A stretch of 64,000 bases of DNA from Microbacterium sp. W4I4 (GTDB lineage Bacteria; Actinomycetota; Actinomycetes; Actinomycetales; Microbacteriaceae). The position numbers were made by a program, and so were the translations under genes. Location: contig NZ_JAUSXT010000001.1 in assembly GCF_030816235.1 (NCBI RefSeq), positions 248,001 through 312,000 on the forward strand, written 5' to 3'. The notes under the pieces were generated by a model. The model was not told the origin of the DNA. It ran no database searches and saw nothing but the letters and a program-made list of their open reading frames with translations. Shown here piece by piece: positions 1-8,628 of this stretch. Numbering within the stretch: position 1 is the stretch's first letter; the number at the start of each line of letters is the position of its first letter.

Positions 1-519
1 GTGGGTGCGGATGCCGCCACCGGAGATGCCGGACTCCGCCGCATCACGCACCGACTGCTCGCGGATGCGCCCGGACTGCTGGAGCAGACCAAGTTCAACG
101 TGCTGGTCGCCCGTCTGATGGAGCTGGTCAACGGCATCCGCAAGACCATCGACACCGGTGCCGGCGCGGCGGATCCCGCCGTGCGCGAGGCCGCCGAGAC
201 CGTCGCACTGATGCTGGAGCCGATCACCCCGCACACCGCGGAGGAGCTGTGGGCGCGGCTCGGACACGAGCCGTCCGTCAGCGCCGTTCCGTGGCCGGAT
301 GCCGACCCCGCGCTGCTCGTTCAGGACACCGTCACCACGGCCGTGCAGGTGGGCGGCAAGGTGCGCGCGACGATCGACGTGCCCGCCGACATCTCGGATG
401 CCGAGCTGGAGGCCGCGGCCCGTGCCGACGAGCGCGTGCAGCGGGCCCTGGAGGGCAAGGAGATCGTGCGGGTGATCGTGCGCGCTCCGAAGATCGTGAA
501 CTTCGCCGTCAAGGGCTGA
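1..519 (+). CDS. leuS: Leucyl-tRNA synthetase, C-terminal fragment
   Basis: This is the 3' end of leuS; the gene enters from the left edge, so the GTG at base 1 is an internal codon and not a start. The 172 visible residues hold the class I anticodon-binding helical domain (FNVLVARLMELVNGI near residue 32; LEPITPHTAEELW near residue 72) and the small C-terminal domain that contacts tRNA-Leu, ending KEIVRVIVRAPKIVNFAVKG. The enzyme charges tRNA-Leu in the cytoplasm. The catalytic HIGH/KMSKS core and the editing domain lie outside the window. A perfect hairpin follows the stop codon. Confidence 0.93.
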   Translation: MGADAATGDAGLRRITHRLLADAPGLLEQTKFNVLVARLMELVNGIRKTIDTGAGAADPAVREAAETVALMLEPITPHTAEELWARLGHEPSVSAVPWPDADPALLVQDTVTTAVQVGGKVRATIDVPADISDAELEAAARADERVQRALEGKEIVRVIVRAPKIVNFAVKG

Positions 520-533
520 GACCCCTGGATCAA

Positions 534-572
534 GAGAACTCCTGCACATCCCCGCGATGTGCAGGAGTTCTC
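534..572. terminator. Perfect 17-bp hairpin after leuS
   Basis: Bases 534-550 and 556-572 are exact inverted repeats (GAGAACTCCTGCACATC and its complement) around a 5-nt loop. It lies 15 nt after the leuS stop and before comEA. There is no T-run after either arm, so it may be a non-canonical terminator or a mobile palindromic repeat. Confidence 0.55.
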
Positions 573-615
573 CACATCCGCCGGGAAGCGCCGTTCGAGC
601 GTCGCAGCGGATGCG

Positions 616-621
616 TAGCGT
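616..621 (+). promoter_or_regulatory. -10 element of comEA (TAGCGT)
   Basis: TAGCGT ends 6 nt before the GTG start at 628, so transcription should begin on or next to the start codon. No Shine-Dalgarno is needed for this spacing. Confidence 0.5.
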
Positions 622-627
622 GACGGA

Positions 628-1248
628 GTGCCCGCCTCGGAACCGACAGACGCCCCGTCGCGTCCGCGTCTGCGGCTCGGGATCGGCGCGGCCATCACCC
701 TCGGGCTCGTGGTGCTCTCCGCGGCCGTCGGCTGGGGGATCCTGCGCGGGCAGGCCGCCCCGATGGACGCCATCGCGCTCGATGACGGCAGCGACAGCAG
801 CGAGGTGACGGTCGATTCCGGCGGCGGACTGTACGTGCACGTGCTCGGCGAGGTCGCGCACCCCGGGCTGTACATCCTCGATCCGGATGCGCGCCTGGTC
901 GACGCCCTGGCCGCGGCCGGCGGCACGCTGGAGACCGCCGACCTGAAGGCGGTGAACCTCGCCCGTCCGCTCAGCGACGGGGAGCAGGTGGTCGTTCCCG
1001 GGCAGGGCGAGGAGACGGCGGCGGGTGTCACTGGCGCCTCCGCGGTCGGCGCGGACGGCACGATCGACCTGAACGCCGCGACGCTGGCCGACCTGGAGAC
1101 GCTTCCGCGGATCGGACCGGCTCTCGCGCAGCGCATCATCGACTGGCGTGAGGAGAACGGCCGGTTCCGCGCTGTCGAGGACCTCATGGCCGTGCCTGGC
1201 ATCGGGGAGAAGCTGCTCGCGGGCCTCCAGGGCAAGGTGCGGGTGTGA
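628..1248 (+). CDS. comEA: ComEA-family helix-hairpin-helix competence protein
   Basis: This 206-aa protein is predicted to bind incoming double-stranded DNA at the cell surface. A short basic cytoplasmic N-terminus is followed by one membrane segment (about residues 16-36). An SLBB-type domain follows (VHVLGEVAHPGLYILDP near residue 71). The C-terminus is a ComEA HhH repeat that opens IDLNAATLADLETLPRIGP and ends with the second hairpin, VPGIGEKLLAGL. The GTG start is fixed by the -10 hexamer 6 nt upstream. The last codons overlap the comEC start by 4 nt, so the pair is translationally coupled, as is usual for comEA-comEC. Natural competence itself is not shown by the sequence. Confidence 0.88.
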   Translation: MPASEPTDAPSRPRLRLGIGAAITLGLVVLSAAVGWGILRGQAAPMDAIALDDGSDSSEVTVDSGGGLYVHVLGEVAHPGLYILDPDARLVDALAAAGGTLETADLKAVNLARPLSDGEQVVVPGQGEETAAGVTGASAVGADGTIDLNAATLADLETLPRIGPALAQRIIDWREENGRFRAVEDLMAVPGIGEKLLAGLQGKVRV

Positions 1249-3536
1249 AGGACCTGCGCACGAGCCTGCTGGCGGTCATCCTCTGGGCGTCCGCGCTGCT
1301 GTGCATCCAGCTGCCGATGATCGCCCTGCCGATGGCGGGCGCATGCGGCACCGGAGCGGTGCTGGCACTGGTCGCCTGCCGCGTGACGCGGGCGAGCGGC
1401 CTGCGGATGAACGGGCTGGTCGTGCTGACCCTGCTGTGCTGCTGCGCCGTCGGGCTGAGCGTCGCCGCGGCCCAGCCGCAGCGCGCGGTGCTCGGCGAGT
1501 CCGACGGGCGGGCTGTGGCGGCGATCGTGACGGTGTCGTCCTCGACATCCGTGGGTTCCGACGGACGCCTCTGGTTCGATGCGCAGACGATTCGGTTCGG
1601 CGCGCCGGGAGACATGGATCCGATCAGTGCGTCCGTGCGGATCGGAGTGGACCCCGTGGACGGCGTGGACCTGGGCGCCGTGGTGGAGGTGAGCGGGCAG
1701 GCCAAGGGAACCGAGCCCTCCGAGCAGGCTGGCCTGGTGATCTTCGCCACCGACGCGGAGGTCGTGTCGCCGGCATCCGGGATCTTCGCGATCGCGGCGA
1801 GCACGCGGGCGGAGTTCGTCGCCCGTGCCACCCGGCTGCCCGAGCCGGGCGCCGGCTTGCTGCCCGGCCTGGCGGTCGGCGACACCAGGGCGGTCTCCGA
1901 GCAGCTGAACGCGGCGATGCTGGCATCCGGGCTCAGTCACCTGACGGCGGTCAGCGGAGCGAACTGCATGATCGTCGTCGCGGCCGTGTTCTGGCTCGTC
2001 TCCCTCGCGGGCGGAAGCCGATTGCTGCGGGTGGCGCTGTCGCTGCTCGCGCTGGGCGCGTTCGTCGTGCTCGTCACTCCGGAGGCGAGCGTCGTGCGCG
2101 CGGCGGTGATGGCGGCGCTGGCGATGCTGAGCGTGCTGCTGGGGCGCCCCAGCGCAGGGCTGGCGATGCTCTCGCTGGCCGTGTGCGGCCTGCTGATCGC
2201 CGATCCCTGGTTCGCCGCCTCACCAGGCTTCGCGCTGTCGGCCGCCGCGACAGCGGCGCTGCTGGTGCTGTCCCGACCGCTGCTGCGGGGTCTGGGGCGA
2301 TGGATGCCGGTGCCGCTCGCGCTCGCACTGTCGGTGCCGCTGGCGGCTCAGGTGGTGTGCGGGCCGATCATCGCGCTGTTCTCGGAGCAGCAGTCGCTCG
2401 TCGGCGTCGCCGCGAACCTCATCGCCGCGCCGGCCGCACCGATCGCCACGGTGATCGGGCTGCTGGCCTGTCTGACCTCGGCGGTGCCGGCGGTGGCCGA
2501 TCTGCTGGCCGCGGCGGCCTGGCTGCCCGCCGCGTGGATCGACATGACGGCGACCGTCAGCGCCGGGCTTCCCGGCGCCACGATCGCCGTGGTCGCGGGC
2601 CCGGTCGCGGCGATGCTCGTCGGTGTGATCAGCACGGCCGCCACCGTCGTGCTCGTCTGGCCGCGGTCGCGGAGGCTGCGGACGGCCTCCGTGGTCGTCC
2701 TGGTCGTCGCTCTGGGGCTCGGCGGGTCTCGGATGCTCCTGGACGGTCCGCTGGCGAGGCTGACGAGTCCGGGGGAGTGGACCATCGCGATGTGCGACAT
2801 CGGACAGGGGGATGCCGTGCTCATCCGCTCCGCCGACCGGATCGCACTCATCGACACCGGGCCCGATCCGGACGCGCTGCGGTCGTGCCTCGCTCAGACC
2901 GGAGTCTCCCGCATCGATCTGCTGGTGCTCACCCACTTCGACCTGGACCACGTCGGCGGTACTTCCGCCGTGGTCGGCAGAGTCGGCACCGTGCTGCACG
3001 GACCGGTCGCCGAGGACGACGAGCACCGGATGCTGGCCGACCTCGCCGGTGCGGGCGCGACTGTGCGGGATGCGAGCATCGGCATGTCCGGCAGCCTCGG
3101 GGAGGCGCGCTGGAAGGTGCTCTGGCCCGAAGCGGACCCGGTGGTCTTCCCATCCGGGAACGATGCGAGCGTGGTGCTGGAGATCGCAGGCGGCGGGATC
3201 CCCCGAGCCCTGCTGCTCGGAGACCTGGGTGCGGTGTCCCAGCGGATGCTGCTCGCGTCGGGCCGGGTGCGCGGAACGTACGCGGTCGTGAAGGTCGCCC
3301 ATCACGGCAGCGGTGACCAGGAGCCGGAGCTGTATGCCGAGGTGCGCGCGCCGGTCGCGCTGATCGGGGTCGGCGCGGACAACGACTACGGGCATCCGCG
3401 GGCCGAGACGCTGGCGTTCCTGGATGCCGTGGGCTCCCGTGCACTGCGCACCGACCTGCGCGGGCTCATCCTGGTCGGCGCGCGGAAGGACGAGCTGCTG
3501 GTCTGGTCGGCGAAGTCGCCGCCGGACGGCGGATGA
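1245..3536 (+). CDS. comEC: ComEC/Rec2 DNA-uptake channel
   Basis: A 763-aa polytopic membrane protein predicted to carry single-stranded DNA across the membrane during transformation. The N-terminal third has an extracytoplasmic OB-like DUF4131 region after the first membrane segments. The centre (about residues 190-500) is the hydrophobic ComEC competence domain, including the conserved GLSHLTAVSGAN stretch. The C-terminal 250 residues are a metallo-beta-lactamase fold with DIGQGDAVLIRS, the metal-binding loop THFDLDHVGG and a later VAHHGSGDQ. The GTG start overlaps the comEA stop (GTGTGA). Length is normal for actinobacterial ComEC and the reading frame is intact. Confidence 0.92.
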   Translation: MKDLRTSLLAVILWASALLCIQLPMIALPMAGACGTGAVLALVACRVTRASGLRMNGLVVLTLLCCCAVGLSVAAAQPQRAVLGESDGRAVAAIVTVSSSTSVGSDGRLWFDAQTIRFGAPGDMDPISASVRIGVDPVDGVDLGAVVEVSGQAKGTEPSEQAGLVIFATDAEVVSPASGIFAIAASTRAEFVARATRLPEPGAGLLPGLAVGDTRAVSEQLNAAMLASGLSHLTAVSGANCMIVVAAVFWLVSLAGGSRLLRVALSLLALGAFVVLVTPEASVVRAAVMAALAMLSVLLGRPSAGLAMLSLAVCGLLIADPWFAASPGFALSAAATAALLVLSRPLLRGLGRWMPVPLALALSVPLAAQVVCGPIIALFSEQQSLVGVAANLIAAPAAPIATVIGLLACLTSAVPAVADLLAAAAWLPAAWIDMTATVSAGLPGATIAVVAGPVAAMLVGVISTAATVVLVWPRSRRLRTASVVVLVVALGLGGSRMLLDGPLARLTSPGEWTIAMCDIGQGDAVLIRSADRIALIDTGPDPDALRSCLAQTGVSRIDLLVLTHFDLDHVGGTSAVVGRVGTVLHGPVAEDDEHRMLADLAGAGATVRDASIGMSGSLGEARWKVLWPEADPVVFPSGNDASVVLEIAGGGIPRALLLGDLGAVSQRMLLASGRVRGTYAVVKVAHHGSGDQEPELYAEVRAPVALIGVGADNDYGHPRAETLAFLDAVGSRALRTDLRGLILVGARKDELLVWSAKSPPDGG

Positions 3537-3573
3537 GATCCCCATGGCACCGCAGGGATGTCGGCGCCGCCGG

Positions 3574-3579
3574 TAGGCT
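3574..3579 (+). promoter_or_regulatory. -10 element of holA (TAGGCT)
   Basis: TAGGCT lies exactly 6 nt before the ATG at 3586. The predicted transcript starts at the A of the start codon. Confidence 0.55.
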
Positions 3580-3585
3580 GGATCC

Positions 3586-4656
3586 ATGGCCGCCCCTCGT
3601 TCCTCCTCCCGCGGATCCGGCGCGCGCGGCGGTGCTGCGGTGAAGGGCGCGAAGATCCCCCAGGTTCCGTGGCGCGAGCCGCGACCCGCGCCGATCGTGC
3701 TGGTCTCAGGGCCGGAAGAGGTGCTCGCCGAGCGGGCGGTCGCCGGTGTCCGCGAGTACCTGCGCGCGGAGGATCCCTCCCTCGAGGTCAGCGACATCCG
3801 CGCCGACGACTACGCCGCGGGCACCCTGCTCGGGCTCACTTCGCCCTCGCTTTTCGGCGAGCCGCGGCTGGTGCGGGTCTCGGGCGTGGAGAAATGCTCC
3901 GACGCGTTCCTGCAGGAGGCCGTGAAGTACATCGAGCACCCGCAGGAGGGCGCCACCGTCATCCTCCGGCACACCGGAGCCAGCGTGCGAGGGAAGAAGC
4001 TCCTCGACGCCGTGCGCGCCGGCACCGGCGACGGAATCGAGATCCCCTGCGCCGCCGTCAAGCGCGACGGCGACCGCGTGGACTTCGCGGCGGGGGAGTT
4101 CAAGGCGGCGCGCAAGCGCATCGCGCCCACGGCGCTGCGGGCGCTCGTCTCCGCGTTCGCGGATGACCTCACCGAGCTCGCCGCGGCGTGCCAGCAGCTG
4201 ATCGGAGACGTCGAGGGAGACATCACCGACGACATCGTCACCAAGTACTACGGCGGTCGGGTCGAGGTGTCCGCGTTCGTGGTCGCCGACACCGCCATCG
4301 CCGGACGCTACGGCGAGGCGCTGATCGCGCTCCGCCACGCACTGGCATCCGGGGCGGACCCGGTGCCGATGGTCGCGGCGTTCGCGATGAAGCTGCGCAC
4401 CATGGCGCGAGTCGCCGGCAACCGCGAGCCGAGCCGCCAGCTCGCCCAGCGCCTTGGCATGAAGGACTGGCAGGTCGATCGTGCGCGTCGCGACCTCAAC
4501 GGCTGGAACGAGCGCTCGCTCGGCATGGCGATCCAGGCCACGGCTCGCGCGGATGCCGAGGTCAAGGGCGCCGCGCGCGACCCGATCTTCGCGCTGGAGC
4601 GGATGGTCGCCGTCATCGCGACCCGTGAGCCCTTCGGTGCACCCACGGGTTCCTGA
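3586..4656 (+). CDS. holA: DNA polymerase III subunit delta
   Basis: HolA opens the beta sliding clamp within the clamp-loader complex. The protein has 356 aa. After a basic, Gly/Ser-rich leader of about 35 residues comes the AAA-like fold, starting PIVLVSGPEEVLAERAV, with the family stretch SPSLFGEPRLVRVSG near residue 86. The C-terminal collar helices include LAQRLGMKDWQVDRARR. As in other delta subunits the P-loop is degenerate, so no ATPase activity is expected. The basic leader is slightly longer than in many homologues, but the promoter position supports this ATG. A bidirectional terminator separates holA from rpsT. Confidence 0.9.
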   Translation: MAAPRSSSRGSGARGGAAVKGAKIPQVPWREPRPAPIVLVSGPEEVLAERAVAGVREYLRAEDPSLEVSDIRADDYAAGTLLGLTSPSLFGEPRLVRVSGVEKCSDAFLQEAVKYIEHPQEGATVILRHTGASVRGKKLLDAVRAGTGDGIEIPCAAVKRDGDRVDFAAGEFKAARKRIAPTALRALVSAFADDLTELAAACQQLIGDVEGDITDDIVTKYYGGRVEVSAFVVADTAIAGRYGEALIALRHALASGADPVPMVAAFAMKLRTMARVAGNREPSRQLAQRLGMKDWQVDRARRDLNGWNERSLGMAIQATARADAEVKGAARDPIFALERMVAVIATREPFGAPTGS

Positions 4657-4685
4657 GCACGCGGAACCCGCGCACGGACACGAAG

Positions 4686-4714
4686 AAGGCCCGCCCCGGA
4701 ACGGGACGGGCCTT
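4686..4714. terminator. Bidirectional terminator between holA and rpsT
   Basis: A 13-bp stem (one C-A mismatch) of the AAGGCCCG/CGGGCCTT type with a 3-nt loop, flanked by A-rich and T-rich sides. It serves the convergent holA and rpsT. Confidence 0.85.
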
Positions 4715-4731
4715 TCTCAAGCGATCGGAGC

Positions 4732-4992
4732 TCAGAGAGCGGCGACCTGCTTGGCGATCGACGACTTGCGGTTGCTCGCCTGGTTCTTGTGGACGACGCC
4801 CTTGCTGACGGCCTTGTCGAGCTTGACCGATGCGACCTTGAGGGCGGCCTCAGCGGCGGCCTTGTCGCCGGCGCCGATGGCCTCGCGGGTCTTGCGAACG
4901 ACGGTCCGCAGCTCGCTCTTGACGGCCTTGTTGCGCTCCTGAGCCTTCAGGTTGGTCTTGTTGCGCTTGATCTGCGACTTGATGTTTGCCAC
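4732..4992 (-). CDS. rpsT: 30S ribosomal protein S20
   Basis: An 86-aa basic protein ([20 protein letters not shown] at the start, [13 protein letters not shown] at the end) that binds 16S rRNA in the small subunit. The reading frame stays open for 78 codons upstream, but those residues do not resemble S20. The GTG at 4992 gives the exact family length and N-terminus. Transcription runs alone on the minus strand. A TAACAT hexamer (5093-5098, minus strand) would give a leader of about 95 nt. Confidence 0.95.
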   Translation of the reverse strand: MANIKSQIKRNKTNLKAQERNKAVKSELRTVVRKTREAIGAGDKAAAEAALKVASVKLDKAVSKGVVHKNQASNRKSSIAKQVAAL

Positions 4993-5234
4993 GTGTGAAC
5001 GCTTTCTGTCTGGATGATTATCGGATGCTGCAGACGAGAGAGGGCGCCGACAGCGGTCGTGAAGGACGAACCCACACGCAAGCCAAGAGTCAATGTTACC
5101 AGCACTCGGCCCCGGCGCCGAACGGAGGAGGTTCGCGAGCCTCGCGTCGGACGACCCGCACGGGATCCGGTCGCACAGAACGCGGTACTGGGTGCAGAAT
5201 CGACGGTACCCGGACGACGACGTCAAGGAGAACG

Positions 5235-6608
5235 ATGACCTCCCCGCACACTGCCCTCAGCGATGCACCTCGCCTGCGCTGGTCCACCGCCACGGCGGCC
5301 TTCCAGATCGAGGGGTCGCGCACCGCCGACGGCCGCGGTCGCTCGATCTGGGACGACTTCGTCGACCGGCCGGATGCCGTCATCGATGCGAGCACGGCCG
5401 ACCCTGCCTGTGACAGCTACCGGCGCACCGCCGACGACATCGAGCTCGTGGCAGGCCTCGGTGTGGACCGGTACCGCTTCTCGATCCCCTGGGTGCGGAT
5501 CCAACCCGGCGGCACCGGTCCCGCGAACCAGGCCGCCCTGGATCATTACTCTCGCCTGGTCGACGGACTGCTGGAGCGCGGCGTGACACCGTTTCCCACG
5601 CTGTACCACTGGGAGCTGCCCAGCGAGATCGAGGCCGCGGGCGGCTGGCTCGAGCGAGACACCGCAGAGCGCTTCGCCGACTACACGGCCCTCGTCGCCG
5701 ATCGGCTGGGGGACCGGGTTCGCGGCTGGTACACGCTGAACGAACCCGCCATGACCACGCTGCAGGGTTACGGCACCGGCGAGCTGGCACCGGGGCAGCA
5801 GCTGCTGTTCGGCGCGCTGCCCACCGTGCACCACCAGCTGCTCGCCCACGGCAGGGCCTCGGCCGCGCTGCGCGCGGCCGGCGCCACCCAGGTCGGGCTC
5901 ACCAACAACCACACCCGGGTCCTGCCCGCCAGCTCATCGGATGCCGATCTGATGGCGGCGTTCCTGTACGACACGATCCACAACAGGATGTTCTCCGAAC
6001 CGCTGCTCGCCGGCGCCTATCCCGACATCGAAGCGCTCGGGCTGCCGCCGCTCCCGGTGCGGGACGGCGACCTGCAGCTGATCTCGGCGTCCCTGGACTT
6101 CTACGGAGTCAACTTCTACAACCCGACCACCGTCGCGGCGCCGCCCGAGGACAGCCCGCTGCCCTTCGAGTTGCAGCCGACGCCGGATGCGCCCATCACC
6201 GGATTCGGATGGCCGATCGTCCCCGATGCACTGCGCGATCTGCTCCTGGACCTCGCTCACCGGCATCCGGAGATGCCGCCGATCATCATCGGCGAGAACG
6301 GCGCCTCCTTCCCGGAGCCTGGCACGGCGACGAGGGTGCAGGACGACGACCGCATCGCGTATCTGAGCGCGCACATCGGCGCCGTGCAGCAGGCGATCGC
6401 ACAGGGCGTGCGGGTCGAGGAGTACACGATCTGGTCTCTGATGGACAACTTCGAGTGGGCGGACGGCTACACCCAGCGCTTCGGCCTGGTGCATGTCGAC
6501 TTCGATTCCGGCATCCGCACGCCCAAGGCCTCGTACGACTGGTACCGCGACCTGATCCGCGCCTCTCGCACCGATGACTCGCGCACTGATGACGGAGCCC
6601 GTCGATGA
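5235..6608 (+). CDS. GH1 family beta-glucosidase
   Basis: A 457-aa cytoplasmic glycoside hydrolase of family 1, predicted to hydrolyse beta-glucosides by the retaining mechanism. The N-terminal FQIEGS (residues 22-27) is the GH1 substrate-binding entry. The acid/base Glu lies in TLNEPAMT (near residue 166), and the nucleophile Glu in IIGENGASF (near residue 356). [20 protein letters not shown] near the C-terminus is the aglycone-site signature. The ATG at 5235 has AAGGAG 4 nt upstream; a longer open frame reaching back to 4986 does not look like GH1 sequence. The stop overlaps the start of the MFS gene, suggesting uptake and cleavage of the same sugar. The exact substrate cannot be read from sequence. 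Confidence 0.93.
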   Translation: MTSPHTALSDAPRLRWSTATAAFQIEGSRTADGRGRSIWDDFVDRPDAVIDASTADPACDSYRRTADDIELVAGLGVDRYRFSIPWVRIQPGGTGPANQAALDHYSRLVDGLLERGVTPFPTLYHWELPSEIEAAGGWLERDTAERFADYTALVADRLGDRVRGWYTLNEPAMTTLQGYGTGELAPGQQLLFGALPTVHHQLLAHGRASAALRAAGATQVGLTNNHTRVLPASSSDADLMAAFLYDTIHNRMFSEPLLAGAYPDIEALGLPPLPVRDGDLQLISASLDFYGVNFYNPTTVAAPPEDSPLPFELQPTPDAPITGFGWPIVPDALRDLLLDLAHRHPEMPPIIIGENGASFPEPGTATRVQDDDRIAYLSAHIGAVQQAIAQGVRVEEYTIWSLMDNFEWADGYTQRFGLVHVDFDSGIRTPKASYDWYRDLIRASRTDDSRTDDGARR

Positions 6609-7834
6609 CCGGCACCACTCGCAGGGGCGCCGGTTGGATGACGCTGTTCACCCTCGCCTGGCTCGCCATCTGGACGGTGCAGCTCACACCCGTCCAACTC
6701 CTGCTGCCTCTGCAGCTGGACACTCCGCAGGACGACTGGATCCGCGGCGTGGTCTCCTCGGGCCTGGTGCTCGGCGTCGGCGGTCTCGCCGGCATCGTCG
6801 CAGGTCCCCTCGTCGGCGCGATCTCCGACCGCTCGCGCTCCACGCGGGGGAGACGCCGCCCGTGGGCTCTGGTCGGCGTCTGGATCGCGGCCGTGTTCCT
6901 CGTGCTGACCGGTTTCGCGGACGGGCCGTGGCTGGTGGGTGCCTGCTGGGTGGGCGTGTCGATCGGAGTCTCCGTGGCATCCGCGGCATTCACGGCGCTG
7001 ATCGCCGACCAGCTGCCGCCTTCTCAGCGCGGAGCCGCCTCCTCGGCCGTGGGTTCCAGCCAGGCGGTCGGGATCGTCATGGGCGTCGGGCTGGTCGTCC
7101 TGCTGGGGCTGAGCGTGCTCGCGGGCTATCTGCTCCTCGCGGCAGTGATCGCCGTCGTCGGCACCGTGACCGCCCTCCTGCTTCCGGACCCGCCCGCCGC
7201 CGCATCCGATCTGCCGCCGCGCACGCGGGTGCGGCTGGCGTCGCTGCGCGACCGGGACTTCGCCTGGATGCTCTCCGGGCGTCTGGTCGCCAACATCGGC
7301 AACGCGCTGGGCACGGCCCTGTTCCTGTTCTTCCTGCTGCACGGCCTGAACCAGCCCCACGCGCAGGCTCAGGACAATCTGCTCCTGCTCATCGTCGTGT
7401 ACACGGTGTTCGTCGTGATCGCCTCGGTGTTCACCGGCATCCTCTCCGATCGCACCGGACGTCGTCGCGGCCTGACCGTCGCGGCGACCTTCGTGCAGGC
7501 CGCATCCGGGGTGGCCATCGTCGTCGTGCCGACCTTCGAGATGACCATGGTCGCGGCGGCTCTGATGGGACTCGGCTACGGCGCCTTCTCCACCGTCGGT
7601 CTGGCTTTCGCCACCGACCTGCTTCCCGACGAGCAGGACCACGCACAGGATCTGGGCATCGTCAACGTCACGGCGGCGCTGGGGCAGCTCATCGGGCCCA
7701 TGCTCGGTGCGGCGCTGGTCGCGCTGGTCGGCGGATTCTGGCTGGTGTTCCTGATGGCGGCCGTGCTCTCGGTCGCCGGTGGGCTCATGACCGGGCTTGC
7801 ACGACAGCCAGAGCCAGTCCCAGCACCGCATTGA
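6605..7834 (+). CDS. MFS transporter, probably for sugar or glycoside
   Basis: A 409-aa major facilitator with about 12 hydrophobic segments. The loop after TM2-TM3 reads [14 protein letters not shown], a charged motif A variant like that of glycoside/sugar porters. The half-repeat in the second six-helix bundle is SDRTGRRRG. The ATG shares the sequence ATGA with the stop of the GH1 gene, so the two are coupled. Inferred role: import of the beta-glucoside cleaved by its partner. Its last 50 bp are antisense to the end of the convergent hydrolase gene. Confidence 0.85.
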   Translation: MTGTTRRGAGWMTLFTLAWLAIWTVQLTPVQLLLPLQLDTPQDDWIRGVVSSGLVLGVGGLAGIVAGPLVGAISDRSRSTRGRRRPWALVGVWIAAVFLVLTGFADGPWLVGACWVGVSIGVSVASAAFTALIADQLPPSQRGAASSAVGSSQAVGIVMGVGLVVLLGLSVLAGYLLLAAVIAVVGTVTALLLPDPPAAASDLPPRTRVRLASLRDRDFAWMLSGRLVANIGNALGTALFLFFLLHGLNQPHAQAQDNLLLLIVVYTVFVVIASVFTGILSDRTGRRRGLTVAATFVQAASGVAIVVVPTFEMTMVAAALMGLGYGAFSTVGLAFATDLLPDEQDHAQDLGIVNVTAALGQLIGPMLGAALVALVGGFWLVFLMAAVLSVAGGLMTGLARQPEPVPAPH

Positions 7835-8507
7835 ACGCCTGCGGTCGCATGGCGGTCACCAGATGCGTCGTCCGCGGCACGAGGATCAGCTCCGCCTGCG
7901 GAGCCAGTCGACGGAACAGCCGCTCATTCACGCGCAACTGGTCGAACTGACCGTTCACGAACCACAGCGGGATGTCGATGCGTGCGACCGCCGCGGCGAT
8001 GTCCAGTGCGGCGAGACTGCGCAGTGCGGCATCCTGTGCGTCCAGCGCATATCCGCCCGCTCCGAAGTCGGTGCGCGTGTCGAGGGGGATCGTCGCCGCC
8101 AGCACCCGGTCGCTGAGCCAGCGCCCACGACCCGGAAGCGAGTCCATCGCCCCGGCGAGCAGGCGGTAGGCCCGCAGAGCGGCGCCGCGGGGGAGGGCGC
8201 TGCACGACGCCGCCACCAGGCCCGCCACAGGCGGCGGCTCCGCTCCACCCGTGTACGCGAGCGAGAGCAGCCCGCCCATCGAGTGCCCGACCAGGAGCAC
8301 GGGCCCAGCCTCTGCCGCCGCACGGACGGCCGCGTCGATCGTGTGCAGCGCCTCGTGCAGCGTGAAGTCCTCGTCCATCCGCGTGCCGTGCCCGGGCAGA
8401 TCAACGGCCGTCGCGGGTACGCCCGCCGCGTCCAGATGGGCGAGCTGCGCGCGCCACATCGTGGCGGAGGTGCGGATGCCGTGCACCAGGACGACTTGAA
8501 CGGTCAC
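7785..8507 (-). CDS. Alpha/beta hydrolase
   Basis: A 240-aa cytoplasmic hydrolase of unknown substrate. The oxyanion strand is VVLVHGIRTSATMW, the nucleophile elbow is GHSMGG (Ser near residue 76), and the catalytic His is in RTTHLVTAMRP near the C-terminus. Two in-frame GTG codons exist, at 8513 and 8507. The -10 hexamer TATGCT abuts the first and lies 6 nt from the second, so I choose 8507 on the spacing seen elsewhere in this window. The 3' end overlaps the MFS gene by 50 bp in convergent orientation. Confidence 0.87.
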   Translation of the reverse strand: MTVQVVLVHGIRTSATMWRAQLAHLDAAGVPATAVDLPGHGTRMDEDFTLHEALHTIDAAVRAAAEAGPVLLVGHSMGGLLSLAYTGGAEPPPVAGLVAASCSALPRGAALRAYRLLAGAMDSLPGRGRWLSDRVLAATIPLDTRTDFGAGGYALDAQDAALRSLAALDIAAAVARIDIPLWFVNGQFDQLRVNERLFRRLAPQAELILVPRTTHLVTAMRPQAFNAVLGLALAVVQARS

Positions 8508-8513
8508 CCTCAC

Positions 8514-8519
8514 AGCATA
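8514..8519 (-). promoter_or_regulatory. -10 element of the hydrolase gene (TATGCT)
   Basis: Minus-strand TATGCT ends 6 nt before the GTG at 8507, and decides between two candidate starts. Confidence 0.45.
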
Positions 8520-8543
8520 GAAAGGGCGGGCAGCATAGAAAAA

Positions 8544-8574
8544 GCGGGGCCGGTGGATGAACCACCGACCCCGC
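8544..8574 (-). terminator. Rho-independent terminator of oppA
   Basis: On the minus strand a 13-bp GC-rich stem (GCGGGG..GGTGG with its complement, one mismatch) and a 5-nt loop are followed by TTTTTCT. It is the most canonical terminator in the window. Confidence 0.9.
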
Positions 8575-8577
8575 TCA

Positions 8578-8620
8578 CTTCGACAGGCTCATTGACCCAT
8601 GCGGGTCGCTCAGCCGATCA
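8578..8620. repeat. Decayed copy of a REP-like palindrome
   Basis: CTTCGACAGGCTCA followed by GACCCAT matches one arm and loop of the intact palindrome at 28572-28617. The second arm has diverged. It lies just after the oppA stop, beside the terminator. Confidence 0.5.
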
Positions 8621-8628
8621 GACGGGAA

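Noticed and set aside
321..1940. Long minus-strand reading frames opposite comEA-comEC and similar long antisense frames elsewhere
   Set aside because: They are Arg/Pro/His-rich, a product of high GC on the opposite strand of real genes, with no start signals or family sequence.
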